Shown here piece after piece: positions 7,779 to 15,132 of a stretch of DNA of 64,000 nucleotides (position 1 is the first letter of the stretch; every line of letters starts with the position of its first letter). A program made the translations under genes and the position numbers. The stretch comes from an uncultured Peptococcaceae bacterium (GTDB taxonomy: Bacteria > Bacillota > Peptococcia > Peptococcales > Peptococcaceae), in the NCBI GenBank assembly GCA_937976375.1, contig CALJRU010000030.1, positions 62,001-126,000 of the forward strand. The letters are read 5' to 3'. The notes under the pieces are model-generated. The model did not search any database, had not been told where the DNA came from, and worked only from the letters and a program-made list of their open reading frames with translations.

Positions 7779-9421
7779 GTATCTATCAAAAATTCTTCAA
7801 TGAGACCGTGGATGAAAACGGAAAACTCATTGATCTTGAAGTTCATTATCCTGAAAACTTTAATTTTGGTTATGACGTTATTGATGAAATCGCAGCTAAG
7901 ACCCCGGACAAGCGTGCCCTTGTATGGTGCAACACCCAGGGAGAAGAACATATCTTTTCTTTTTCTGATATTAGCCGCGAAAGCAATCGCGTCGCCAATG
8001 TGCTTTTGGCAGCCGGTGTAAAGCGCGGAGATCGCGTTATGCTGGCTTTGAAACGTCACTATGAATACTGGTTCACGGTCATCGCCCTGCACAAAATTGG
8101 CGCCATCATGGTACCAGTTACCCATATGCTGACGCCAGATGATATCATTTATCGTTTGGAAGCAGCTAAAATCAATGCCATCATCTGCACCACCCAGAAT
8201 GACGTACCGGAGCATATGATGGAGGCGGTTCAGCGAACAGGGATGGATTGCAAGCTCTGGACCCTGAAAGAAGGCGTTGAAGGTTTTGCATGCTTGAACA
8301 CTGCTGCAAAACAGGCACCAGATACCCTGGAACGTCAGGAAACGTTAGCAACGGATCCAATTGCTATTTATTTCACCTCCGGGACCACCGAACAGCCAAA
8401 AGGTGTTATTCATGATTTCGCTTATCCTTTGGCACATTTTGTAACTGCTAAATATTGGCAAGGAACAAAAGATGGCGGCTTGCATTTCACTGTTTCTGAA
8501 ACAGGCTGGGCAAAATCGTCTTGGGGCAAGCTCTATGGACAGTGGCTCAATGAATGTGCTGTCATGGTTTACGATTTTGATAACTTCGAACCAAAACAGA
8601 TGGCAAACATCATTAGAAAATATGGTGTGACTTCTTTCTGTGCACCACCAACCATTTACCGTTATATGACCCGCAAAGCCAGCCTCGATTTCCCAGCATT
8701 GGAACATGCAAGCACTGCTGGTGAATACATGAGCCCTGACATCTTTGAAAAGTTCAAAGAAGCTACCGGTTTAGATGTACGTGAAGGGTATGGACAAACC
8801 GAAACGGCTTTGTTGTTAGCGAACTTTATCGGAGCGCCATCCAAAGATGGTGCGCTGGGTATCCCATCGGCGCAGTATCATATTGAATTGCGCAATGAAG
8901 ATGGTGAACTGGCTAAAGACGAAGAGATTGGTGAAATCGTTGTTGTGCCAAAAAATGGCCAGCATCCAATCGGTGTGCTTTGCGGCTACCTCGATGATGA
9001 AGTGCGCTACAAGAAAGTTTGGCGTGGCGGTGTTTTCCATACTGGTGACGCCATTTATCGCGATAAAGATGGCTATTATTGGTTCCATGGCCGCTTTGAT
9101 GACATCATCAAAAGTGGTGGGTATCGTATTGGGCCATACGAAATTGAAGAAGTGCTCATGAAGCATCCTGCTGTTTTGGAATGCAGTGTCATCGGTGTTC
9201 CAGACAAACTGCGCGGCCAGGCCATTAAAGCCATTGTCGTCCTTGCACCAGGTTATACAGCTTCCAAAGAACTCGATCGTGAACTTCGTGATTTCTGCAA
9301 CAGTCAGCTGGCAGAATATAAGTGGCTGCGTATTATTGAATTTACCGAAGCAATGGATAAGACCATCAGCGGTAAGATCAAAAAAGCAGAACAGCGCAGA
9401 GCGGAAGAAGCACGTTCTTAA
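7775..9421 (+). CDS. AMP-forming acyl-CoA synthetase, medium-chain (MACS) type
   Basis: ANL-superfamily ligase that activates a carboxylic acid to acyl-CoA via acyl-AMP. The ATP loop YFTSGTTEQPKG is near residues 193-204, EGYGQTETA near 340, the adenylate-binding TGDAIYRDKDGY near 430, and the C-terminal hinge plus catalytic lysine motif ISGKIKK near 535. The PALEHASTAGEYMSP and WGKLYGQW segments resemble medium-chain/aryl acyl-CoA synthetases more than acetyl-CoA synthetase. Its ATG overlaps the accA stop, so it is made together with the FAS enzymes. It could feed exogenous or recycled fatty acids into lipid metabolism; the substrate cannot be read from sequence. Confidence 0.88.
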   Translation: MSIYQKFFNETVDENGKLIDLEVHYPENFNFGYDVIDEIAAKTPDKRALVWCNTQGEEHIFSFSDISRESNRVANVLLAAGVKRGDRVMLALKRHYEYWFTVIALHKIGAIMVPVTHMLTPDDIIYRLEAAKINAIICTTQNDVPEHMMEAVQRTGMDCKLWTLKEGVEGFACLNTAAKQAPDTLERQETLATDPIAIYFTSGTTEQPKGVIHDFAYPLAHFVTAKYWQGTKDGGLHFTVSETGWAKSSWGKLYGQWLNECAVMVYDFDNFEPKQMANIIRKYGVTSFCAPPTIYRYMTRKASLDFPALEHASTAGEYMSPDIFEKFKEATGLDVREGYGQTETALLLANFIGAPSKDGALGIPSAQYHIELRNEDGELAKDEEIGEIVVVPKNGQHPIGVLCGYLDDEVRYKKVWRGGVFHTGDAIYRDKDGYYWFHGRFDDIIKSGGYRIGPYEIEEVLMKHPAVLECSVIGVPDKLRGQAIKAIVVLAPGYTASKELDRELRDFCNSQLAEYKWLRIIEFTEAMDKTISGKIKKAEQRRAEEARS

Positions 9422-9469
9422 TGATAAACCTGACACGAATCAATTGGCGAGATACAAAGGAAGTGCCGC

Positions 9470-9916
9470 ATGCAACACCGCGTAACAGATTTTATGACAT
9501 TGGTGGTTGCCGCCTATAAAAAGCTTCAACAGATCAAAAAAAGACAAACAGCGATATATGCGATGTATGACATCAAAAGCCAGCATGTGATGGTGCTCTA
9601 TTTTTTGGGGCATCATATTGATGGCTTAACAGTCACAGAACTTGCCAACTTATGTTGTGAAGATAAATCTGCGACTTCTCGCGCCGTTGAATACCTGGTT
9701 GAGCGAGGATATGTTGTACATGAAGAGGAAAAAGTCAAACGGCGTTGGCGCTCAAAAGTCAAGATCACACCAGCAGGCATGCGCATCTGCCGCATCATCG
9801 ATCATGTCTCTATTGAAGCGTCAAATGCTGTCAAGGAAGGCATCTCCGACGACGATCTGCAGGTTTTTTACCGTGTTTTTCACCAAATGGTCAACAATAT
9901 GGATAGACTTTCATAA
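9470..9916 (+). CDS. MarR-family transcriptional regulator, FAS operon tail
   Basis: A 148-aa winged-helix protein. The HTH region runs through GLTVTELANLCCEDKSATSRAVEYLVERGYV and the beta wing is the basic EEEKVKRRWRSKVKITPAG. ATG 9470 follows AAAGGAAG by about 8 nt. It lies 48 nt after the acyl-CoA synthetase and before the operon's terminator, so it is probably co-transcribed. FabT, the known clostridial/lactic MarR regulator of fatty-acid synthesis, normally sits at the head of such clusters; this one sits at the tail. A role as a FabT-like lipid sensor is inferred from context only. Confidence 0.8.
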   Translation: MQHRVTDFMTLVVAAYKKLQQIKKRQTAIYAMYDIKSQHVMVLYFLGHHIDGLTVTELANLCCEDKSATSRAVEYLVERGYVVHEEEKVKRRWRSKVKITPAGMRICRIIDHVSIEASNAVKEGISDDDLQVFYRVFHQMVNNMDRLS

Positions 9917-9918
9917 AT

Positions 9919-9961
9919 AAAAAAGTGTGATGTCACATTTGTGGCATCACACTTTTTTTAT
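9919..9961. terminator. Bidirectional terminator after the FAS operon
   Basis: An A-run, the stem GTGTGATG-T-CAC paired with GTG-G-CATCACAC, and a run of seven Ts. The hairpin is symmetrical and its T-run overlaps the stop of the convergent NUDIX gene, so it can serve both directions. Confidence 0.9.
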
Positions 9962-10434
9962 GAGAAAGACAATGGCTTTCCGTCCAATACGGCTTCAAGC
10001 AGATCGTCGTTATGATAGACCAGCTTTAATGAAAAAGGTGGGTGTTCATCGGCAAGAAGCTGCAGAAAAATACGATCGCCTCGCCAAAGTGCAAGCTGTG
10101 GAATGTCTTTCTTTTTGATCCATTGCAGAACACCTTCACGACAGTTTTCGGCAAGAGTACCAGAAAAATCATCAGCCGTGTAAAGATGCATGTATTCGGC
10201 GTCGTTGTCGTTGTAACAGAAGGTGATAATACCGCGGTAACGCCAGCGTGTGAGCGTCAATCCGGTTTCTTCGTAGACCTCACGCAGCAGGCAATCGTCT
10301 GGAGATTCGCCGGCTTCAAATTTGCCGCCAACGCCAATCCATTTTCCTTGGTTGACATCATGCTGTTTTTTGATACGATGCAGCATGAGATAGGCATCAT
10401 CTTGTTCGATATAGCATAAGGTGGTCAGTTTCAT
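9958..10434 (-). CDS. NUDIX hydrolase, MutT / 8-oxo-dGTP diphosphatase-like
   Basis: A 158-aa protein with a complete Nudix box, GGKFEAGESPDDCLLREVYEETGL (consensus GX5EX7REUXEEXGU), at about residues 36-59. This fold hydrolyses nucleoside diphosphates linked to another moiety; the N-terminal TTLCYIEQDDAYLMLHR and WIGVGGK resemble the MutT/YtkD-like 8-oxo-dGTPases. It runs convergent to the FAS operon. It is the last host gene before the prophage and would have lain downstream of tRNA-Ser before integration. The substrate is not proven by sequence. Confidence 0.88.
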   Translation of the reverse strand: MKLTTLCYIEQDDAYLMLHRIKKQHDVNQGKWIGVGGKFEAGESPDDCLLREVYEETGLTLTRWRYRGIITFCYNDNDAEYMHLYTADDFSGTLAENCREGVLQWIKKKDIPQLALWRGDRIFLQLLADEHPPFSLKLVYHNDDLLEAVLDGKPLSFS

Positions 10435-10462
10435 GGGTAATACCTCGATTCGTTACAAAGAA

Positions 10463-10492
10463 AAAAAACCGCGAGCCCAATCGGACTCGCGG
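10463..10492 (-). terminator. Stranded original terminator of the host tRNA-Ser gene
   Basis: On the minus strand the stem CCGCGAGTCCG / CGGGCTCGCGG type hairpin is followed by eight Ts. It lies 8-15 nt from the attL core, exactly where the 3' flank of tRNA-Ser would be if the prophage were removed. It is therefore the tRNA's original terminator, now about 40 kb from the gene it served. Confidence 0.8.
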
Positions 10493-10499
10493 CAATCAC

Positions 10500-10513
10500 C
10501 GGAGAGAAGGGGA
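10500..10513. other. attL core (14 bp)
   Basis: CGGAGAGAAGGGGA is identical to the 3' end of the tRNA-Ser gene at 50453-50466. Both flanks diverge immediately (preceding C versus A, following GTCAG versus TTCGA), so 14 bp is the full shared core. It marks the left prophage boundary next to the integrase. Confidence 0.88.
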
Positions 10514-10553
10514 GTCAGTACATAGCCATTAACCATGCGGTTTTTAGCCGTTT

Positions 10554-10590
10554 TGGTGGGATAAATGGTGGGAAATATATATTCACCATT
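10554..10590. promoter_or_regulatory. Candidate integrase arm-type sites, left end
   Basis: TGGTGGGA occurs at 10554-10561 and 10566-10573, with the related TGGTGA in reverse at 10583-10588. The same heptamer recurs near attR (50328-50351). Repeats of this kind beside the core are typical of tyrosine-integrase arm sites; binding is inferred. Confidence 0.5.
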
Positions 10591-10619
10591 TATTGCCACG
10601 TTGTATAGATTCGAACCCC

Positions 10620-11642
10620 TTATTTATTCACGTATTCTGTGAAAAGGTCTGCGGTAATTTGCTTGTCCTTATTGGCGTGTGCGTATACAGCTAATGTGGT
10701 TTCTATGTCTGAGTGGCCTAAACGTTCCTGGACATCTTTGATACTTGCCCCGGCGTTTATCAACACCGTGCAGTGTAAGTGCCGTAACATATGCGGACTT
10801 GCTGGCGGCAGGCCCTCACGCTCTATGATATCTTGCATCCAGCGGTATGGCCTGTTAATAGATATCGGGAATATCCTATCACTACCACAGAACGGCCGCC
10901 AGTCCTCCAAAGCTGCTAAAGTCTCATCGTCTATAGCGATCATTCTTTCGGACGAGGCTGTTTTTGTATCCCCGATAACTTGATGGTTGTCGTAGTCAAA
11001 TGTTACACCATGGTGGATATATATCATGTTACCGCGTAAATCTGACCATTTCAATGCTAAAACTTCCTGACGACGCATGCCGGTGTAGGCCATTAAACGG
11101 AACAGTGGGTATAGCGCTTGACGGCTGTCTCTCTTGCAAGCTGCCAGAAATTGATTGAGTTGGTCAACCGTCCATAGTTCTTTTACGGGCTTACCTTTTT
11201 TGGTCGTCTTAGGCTTAATGATGCTTGCAAACGGGTTTGGCCTTACTTTGGCGTAGGTAAACACCGCTTTAACATAGGCCAGCATCATGGACACGTTAAC
11301 ATACTCTGTAGCCCATTTATTAGCTAGTAGTTGGGCATCGGCTGTAGTTATCAAATAAATGTTTTTATCGCCAAAGTAATCTATAGCGTGACCTATGGTG
11401 CTTTTGGTTTTGTTAAACGTGGACGGAGCAACAGACACCTTATAGGCTTCTAACCATTCCATAGCGACGGCATCAAAAGCCATTGATTTTTGCTCATCCG
11501 CACCCAAAATTTGCACCCGGGCGATCCACTTTTTGGCATCTTTTTTAGTCTCAAAACCACGTTTGGTGACCCGCCGACCGTCGACAACGGTTTCCGCCCT
11601 ATAGGCAGGCTTCCCGCGTTTCATGTATTTCTCAATTGCCAT
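10620..11642 (-). CDS. int: Phage tyrosine integrase
   Basis: A 340-aa site-specific recombinase. The N-terminal ~45 residues (GKPAYRAETVVDGRRVTKRGFETKKDAKKW) form an arm-binding AP2-like domain, followed by a SAM-like core-binding domain and the catalytic domain. The active-site residues are readable: Arg in YTGMRRQEVLALKW, HMLRH with the second Arg, GHSDIETT, and the nucleophile Tyr in LAVYAH. It lies about 107 bp from the attL core and is transcribed toward it. It should catalyse insertion into tRNA-Ser; no separate excisionase is obvious. Confidence 0.95.
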   Translation of the reverse strand: MAIEKYMKRGKPAYRAETVVDGRRVTKRGFETKKDAKKWIARVQILGADEQKSMAFDAVAMEWLEAYKVSVAPSTFNKTKSTIGHAIDYFGDKNIYLITTADAQLLANKWATEYVNVSMMLAYVKAVFTYAKVRPNPFASIIKPKTTKKGKPVKELWTVDQLNQFLAACKRDSRQALYPLFRLMAYTGMRRQEVLALKWSDLRGNMIYIHHGVTFDYDNHQVIGDTKTASSERMIAIDDETLAALEDWRPFCGSDRIFPISINRPYRWMQDIIEREGLPPASPHMLRHLHCTVLINAGASIKDVQERLGHSDIETTLAVYAHANKDKQITADLFTEYVNK

Positions 11643-11654
11643 GTGATCACCACC

Positions 11655-11846
11655 TTAATCGCACCAAACAGTGGTTTGATTACCATCCCACGACCAATAC
11701 TCTTGTATAATAGGCGCGTCAGGGAATTCTGCCTTGGTCATCGTTACTGGCTTAAATTGAGCGGCACGCTGTCGCATAGACATTTGAGGATGTCTCTTTG
11801 AGACATGATGCGGTTTGTCGATAATGTCGCGATATTTTGTACTCAT
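11655..11846 (-). CDS. Small phage protein with YolD-like N-terminal motif
   Basis: A 63-aa protein starting at ATG 11846 behind GGAGGAATTGAT. The segment RHPQMSMRQRAAQFKPV resembles the start of YolD-like proteins of Firmicutes (HP.MS..eRAAQF.P), which are often linked to SOS-type polymerases. It is much shorter than YolD and the C-terminus (YWSWDGNQTTVWC) does not match. It is 12 nt upstream of integrase on the same strand and probably shares its transcript. Function unknown. Confidence 0.6.
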   Translation of the reverse strand: MSTKYRDIIDKPHHVSKRHPQMSMRQRAAQFKPVTMTKAEFPDAPIIQEYWSWDGNQTTVWCD

Positions 11847-11880
11847 ATCAATTCCTCCTTATTTAGGGTGCACTTAATAA

Positions 11881-11973
11881 AGAGGATGTGATATACTAAT
11901 CTTGTGTAGGGGATTGTGTATATCACATTCTCTTTTTTAGATCCGATCTGTTGGCGCAGGTCGGATTTTTTTT
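11881..11973. terminator. Two back-to-back hairpins with T-runs between minus-strand genes
   Basis: Hairpin A pairs AGAGGATGTGATATAC (11881-11896) with GTATATCACATTCTCT (11918-11933), followed by TTTTTT. Hairpin B pairs ATCCGATCTG (11941-11950) with CAGGTCGGAT (11957-11966), followed by eight Ts. Both T-runs favour termination on the plus strand, yet no plus-strand gene lies upstream. A can also act on the minus strand. It may end an unannotated plus-strand RNA or insulate integrase from upstream transcription. Confidence 0.6.
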
Positions 11974-12259
11974 ATTCATCTTTTAATGACTCATATTCGG
12001 CTTTTCGCAGGCGTATCTGTCTTTCGATTTCTGCCAGATTTCTTCGTTCAGCCTTGCAAAGTAATCGTAGATCGAGTAATTCTACAGCTTTTGGGGAGTA
12101 TTCTTCTATAAAATTTTTAGCCGTATCTAAATCAGATTTTAGTTTACTTATTTCTTCTTTTAATTCTATATTTTGTTTTAAAAGAAAATCTTCTTTTGTT
12201 TTTGGAAGTTTTGATACCGTACTAGAAAAAATTTTATCATCTATTTCAAACTGAAGCAT
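11972..12259 (-). CDS. Hypothetical coiled-coil phage protein
   Basis: A 95-aa protein I do not recognise. Residues ~18-60 and ~65-92 are charged and heptad-like (KTKEDFLLKQNIELKEEISK; AERRNLAEIERQIRLRK), so it is probably an elongated coiled coil. No signal peptide or membrane segment. It lies 18 nt downstream of the stalk-domain protein gene on the same strand and may be co-transcribed with it. Confidence 0.55.
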   Translation of the reverse strand: MLQFEIDDKIFSSTVSKLPKTKEDFLLKQNIELKEEISKLKSDLDTAKNFIEEYSPKAVELLDLRLLCKAERRNLAEIERQIRLRKAEYESLKDE

Positions 12260-12277
12260 CGTCTATTAACCTTTCGC

Positions 12278-13327
12278 TCAAAATCTATCATAAGGAACAA
12301 AGTTGTACACAGGCATATTTTCGTAAGAATCTCCGATGTGAAATACTGCCTTTATTAACATTAGTTGATTATTGATGATTGAGTAATCGTCAATGTATTC
12401 CCCTACAAATCCTGTGTTAGGCCCTCGGTAATAGAGTGTTTGTCCTTGATCAGTAACACGCATACTGGATGATGTAAGTTTTTGAGCTGTCGATTTTGAA
12501 ATTATAATGCGGTTTAAACTGTAACTTTCGGAATCAGATACAGATAAAGTGATGCATAAGTACCCAGTATCATATGGAGAAACAAACATGAAAGTTTCTT
12601 GCAATGTTGGTCCACCGAGGTCCGAATTGTATTCCATTTTATACCAGCTTCCAATTATCGGATTGTTAGGATCAGTCTGAACATAATATTTTTCAATATA
12701 TCTTCGTGCGTCTGGTAGTAAAGCGATGCTTGTATTTGGGGGTTCAACATTAGTCTCTGCAGTATCAATTGATACATCATACAAGTTCTGATCCCAGTTT
12801 ACTGTTGTTTCAAACGCTTCAGCAAAGGCCCGGAGTGGAAGCATAGTGCGACCATTAATGTTCATAGCAGGTGTGTCTAAAGGTTGGAGATGTGAAATAA
12901 TGTATTGTATTGCCTCGGGTGTGGTAGGGTCATTTATATAATCATCAAATTCTTCTGCGGGTGCAACAAACATGTTTGGGCTTCCAATAGTGAAGGAAAC
13001 AATATTTCCGCTCACGGGGTCGTAAGCAGAGGCGGTTTGAGTTTCATTATCCCAATCAATTATACATCCCATAGCTTCACCTACTGCTCTTAAAGGCATG
13101 AGTGTGCGACCATTACGAATGGTTGCGTTTACGTCCGTAGGCAGATATTTTCCATCTACATGTACAGTGATAGGCATGGGAATCGTTGTGCTCATGACAC
13201 CATTATCCATGGTGTACTCATTGCACGGAATACCATTATCGTAGTAACCGCCCATTGCCATTGCTGGTGTTGCAGTTGTTAGCATAGCGCTAAACAGAAG
13301 CCCAATGATTAACCTTCTTTTTTTCAT
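12278..13327 (-). CDS. Secreted protein with copper-amine-oxidase-type stalk domains
   Basis: The N-terminus MKKRRLIIGLLFSAMLTTATP-AMA is a clear signal peptide. Two repeats then match the copper amine oxidase N-terminal-like (stalk) domain common on Firmicute cell surfaces: NATIRNGRTLMPLRAVGEAM near residue 85 and MNINGRTMLPLRAFAEAFET near 160, each followed by a ..V.WD stretch. The C-terminal ~150 residues are unrecognised. No copper enzyme is present. It sits between the repressor and integrase on the lysogenic strand, so it is likely expressed from the prophage and could alter the host surface (lysogenic conversion, inferred). Confidence 0.8.
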   Translation of the reverse strand: MKKRRLIIGLLFSAMLTTATPAMAMGGYYDNGIPCNEYTMDNGVMSTTIPMPITVHVDGKYLPTDVNATIRNGRTLMPLRAVGEAMGCIIDWDNETQTASAYDPVSGNIVSFTIGSPNMFVAPAEEFDDYINDPTTPEAIQYIISHLQPLDTPAMNINGRTMLPLRAFAEAFETTVNWDQNLYDVSIDTAETNVEPPNTSIALLPDARRYIEKYYVQTDPNNPIIGSWYKMEYNSDLGGPTLQETFMFVSPYDTGYLCITLSVSDSESYSLNRIIISKSTAQKLTSSSMRVTDQGQTLYYRGPNTGFVGEYIDDYSIINNQLMLIKAVFHIGDSYENMPVYNFVPYDRF

Positions 13328-13349
13328 ACGTCATTCCTCCCTTTGTTTC

Positions 13350-14021
13350 TCAAAATTTGGCACGCAGTTCTTTTAGGATACCCAGCGGTTTGACGGGAAG
13401 GCTTGCCTGTTCTTCAGGAGTGTAGGAATAAGCATCACACGATGGGTTGAAAGGCTGCAGCGTAAGAATACCATTTGGCTGAAGGCGCACCTGTTTAAGT
13501 GTGGCATTGTCGCCGTTGACATACACGGCCATTACGGCGCCATTGTGCCAGTCATAGCAGCGTTCAATTATTGCTACATCGCCGTCACAGATGCGAGGCT
13601 CCATGCTGTCGCCGTGTACCCTGAGAGCAATAATCTCTTTATCTCCGACGAGCCATTCCTTTGGAATTTCTTCCCACGTGTCGGGGTCGTTTGGATCAAT
13701 CGGTTGCTCTATTGCATCCATGGGTACGCCGCCTGCAATCTCGCCGCACACAGGTATGCGCACCGCATTTAGGCTTGACGAAATATTAGATGCGTTACGT
13801 TCACGCGGTTCTACTAGATCGGCTTTAGATATGCCGAAATAGTTTGCCATGAGCTCAATTTTGTCTATTCGGGGATATGCTCTGGCATTTACCCATTCGG
13901 AAAATGTTGAATATTTTATGTTGAGTGCCGTACATATGGTATTACGATCAACGTTGTTGAGGTCCATGTAATACTTTATGTTTGTGGCCATTATTTCTTT
14001 ATTACCCAAATTGTTGGCCAT
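13350..14021 (-). CDS. CI-type phage repressor with S24 (LexA-like) peptidase domain
   Basis: A 223-aa repressor. The N-terminal HTH is at about residues 10-70 (DLNNVDRNTICTALNIKYSTFSEWVNARAYPR). The C-terminal S24 domain has the Ala-Gly-type cleavage region CGEIAGGVPMDAI, the catalytic Ser in LRVHGDSMEPRICDGD, and the catalytic Lys in VNGDNATLKQVRL. SOS-induced self-cleavage would relieve repression. It is divergent from the cro-like gene across a region dense in palindromes, its probable operators. Confidence 0.92.
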   Translation of the reverse strand: MANNLGNKEIMATNIKYYMDLNNVDRNTICTALNIKYSTFSEWVNARAYPRIDKIELMANYFGISKADLVEPRERNASNISSSLNAVRIPVCGEIAGGVPMDAIEQPIDPNDPDTWEEIPKEWLVGDKEIIALRVHGDSMEPRICDGDVAIIERCYDWHNGAVMAVYVNGDNATLKQVRLQPNGILTLQPFNPSCDAYSYTPEEQASLPVKPLGILKELRAKF

Positions 14022-14051
14022 CTTGGTTCACCTTCTTTCTTATTACGTGTA

Positions 14052-14141
14052 ATATTTTACACTAAAAACGTAAATAAGTAAATGAAAAACGCAAAGATTT
14101 ACGATTTTATCGTTGACAACGATTTAATCGTAAACTATAAT
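14052..14141. promoter_or_regulatory. Lysogeny switch: divergent promoters with palindromic operators
   Basis: The rightward promoter is consensus: TTGACA 14113-14118, 17-nt spacer, TATAAT 14136-14141. The leftward one reads TTTACT, 17 nt, TAAAAT on the minus strand (about 14052-14080). TTACGATTTTATCGTTG at 14099-14115 and ACAACGATTTAATCGTAA at 14116-14133 form two near-palindromes that together are almost self-complementary, enclosing the -35 box. These are the likely CI/Cro sites. The ACGTAA half-site recurs near 14045 and 14068. Confidence 0.82.
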
Positions 14142-14166
14142 GAGTACCAGAAAGGAGCTGATCAGA

Positions 14167-14379
14167 TTGAATACCTCGGGAATTACACTAAAAGCTGCCC
14201 GCGTCAATAAGGGATTAAGTCAGGAGAAGGCCGCATTAGAACTAGGCATCTCAAAAGAAACCCTCAGCAACTATGAGCGAGGAAAGAGCTTTCCAGACGT
14301 TATATTTGTAAAAAAAATCGAAAAACTGTACGGTGTTGAGTACAAAGATATTATTTTTTTAACCACAGATTACAATTAA
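14167..14379 (+). CDS. Cro-like XRE-family regulator, TTG start
   Basis: A 70-aa single HTH_3 domain (TLKAARVNKGLSQEKAALEL, ISKETLSNYERGKSFPD). An ATG exists at 14140 in the same frame but overlaps the -10 box TATAAT, so it cannot be transcribed as a start. TTG 14167, with AAAGGAG about 8 nt upstream, fits the promoter and the domain. It is the first gene of the lytic strand, opposite CI, and is the expected Cro counterpart. Confidence 0.85.
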   Translation: MNTSGITLKAARVNKGLSQEKAALELGISKETLSNYERGKSFPDVIFVKKIEKLYGVEYKDIIFLTTDYN

Positions 14380-14405
14380 ATCGTAACAGACGGGAGGTGA
14401 TCACC

Positions 14406-14657
14406 ATGCCAGATTTGGAATCAATGCTTGTCGACCGTATCTCAAACGCAGTAATGGAAGCTATCAAGCCCGCACTTGCTCAAAGACGTTTACTGACAGA
14501 ACCGGCGGCAATGGAGATACTTGGTGTTTCCAGCCCAAATACGATGCGCAAGATGAGACAAGACGGCCTGCCAGCCTATCAACCAACTGGGCGGCAATAT
14601 TACTACTTTTCCGACGATCTGGAAGCTTATGTTAGGCGTAAGGGTCGGGCTGTATAG
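14406..14657 (+). CDS. MerR-like / excisionase-type HTH protein
   Basis: An 83-aa protein. The segment LTEPAAMEILGVSSPNTMRKMRQDGLPAYQPTGRQYYYFSDDLEAYVRRK is the helix_turn_helix_17 (excisionase/AlpA-like) fold: an HTH followed by a wing and an F/Y-x-x-D-L-E-A-Y ending. ATG 14406 follows GGGAGGTGATC. It could act as excisionase or as an early regulator; its location on the lytic strand suits either. Confidence 0.75.
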   Translation: MPDLESMLVDRISNAVMEAIKPALAQRRLLTEPAAMEILGVSSPNTMRKMRQDGLPAYQPTGRQYYYFSDDLEAYVRRKGRAV

Positions 14658-14672
14658 AAAGGGGATGAAAGG

Positions 14673-15128
14673 ATGGAAGAAATGATCAGCAATGCCGACT
14701 ATGTGCTGGATCATTTGAGAGATTTTGTAAATTCGGATGGTATATATAGCGTTTCTACTCTTTTGAGCGTTACATCTAGTGCTGTCGCTAGCTGGCTGGA
14801 AAAGAAAACTACTATGACGCTTAAAACTGTTGCTAAAATTGGCGATCTCATAGGCTTGAGTGTTGCCGAGATGATGGTTCAGCCAGGCATTGAGACAGAA
14901 TGGTATCGAGAGGCGAATGTTAAATATTTTTGTTTTAATTTAGATGCCTATGTTAGAGATTGTGGCATGAGCACGCTAGATGCGGCTAAGCGTATCGGTA
15001 TATCAAGGAATACATTGCAATGCTACATTAACGGCGGAACGCTGCCAAGGCTTCCAATGCTGCAAAAGCTGGCTAATGCGTTGGATATTGAGGTGGCTGA
15101 CCTTTTTTTGCCGGTTGAAGGGGTGTGA
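14673..15128 (+). CDS. Tandem-HTH phage regulator
   Basis: A 151-aa protein with two XRE-type helix-turn-helix units. The N-terminal unit (SVSTLLSVTSSAVASWLEKKTTMTLKTVAKIGDLIGLSVAEMM) is degenerate. The C-terminal unit (MSTLDAAKRIGISRNTLQCYINGGTLPRLPMLQKLANALDIEVADLF) is canonical. The internal duplication suggests a single-chain DNA-binding dimer. It lies 15 nt after the excisionase-like gene. Probably an early regulator; target unknown. Confidence 0.75.
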   Translation: MEEMISNADYVLDHLRDFVNSDGIYSVSTLLSVTSSAVASWLEKKTTMTLKTVAKIGDLIGLSVAEMMVQPGIETEWYREANVKYFCFNLDAYVRDCGMSTLDAAKRIGISRNTLQCYINGGTLPRLPMLQKLANALDIEVADLFLPVEGV

Positions 15129-15132
15129 GGTA

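Noticed and set aside
10042..10419. 125-codon plus-strand frame opposite the NUDIX gene
   Set aside because: The minus-strand frame has a complete Nudix box; this is its shadow.
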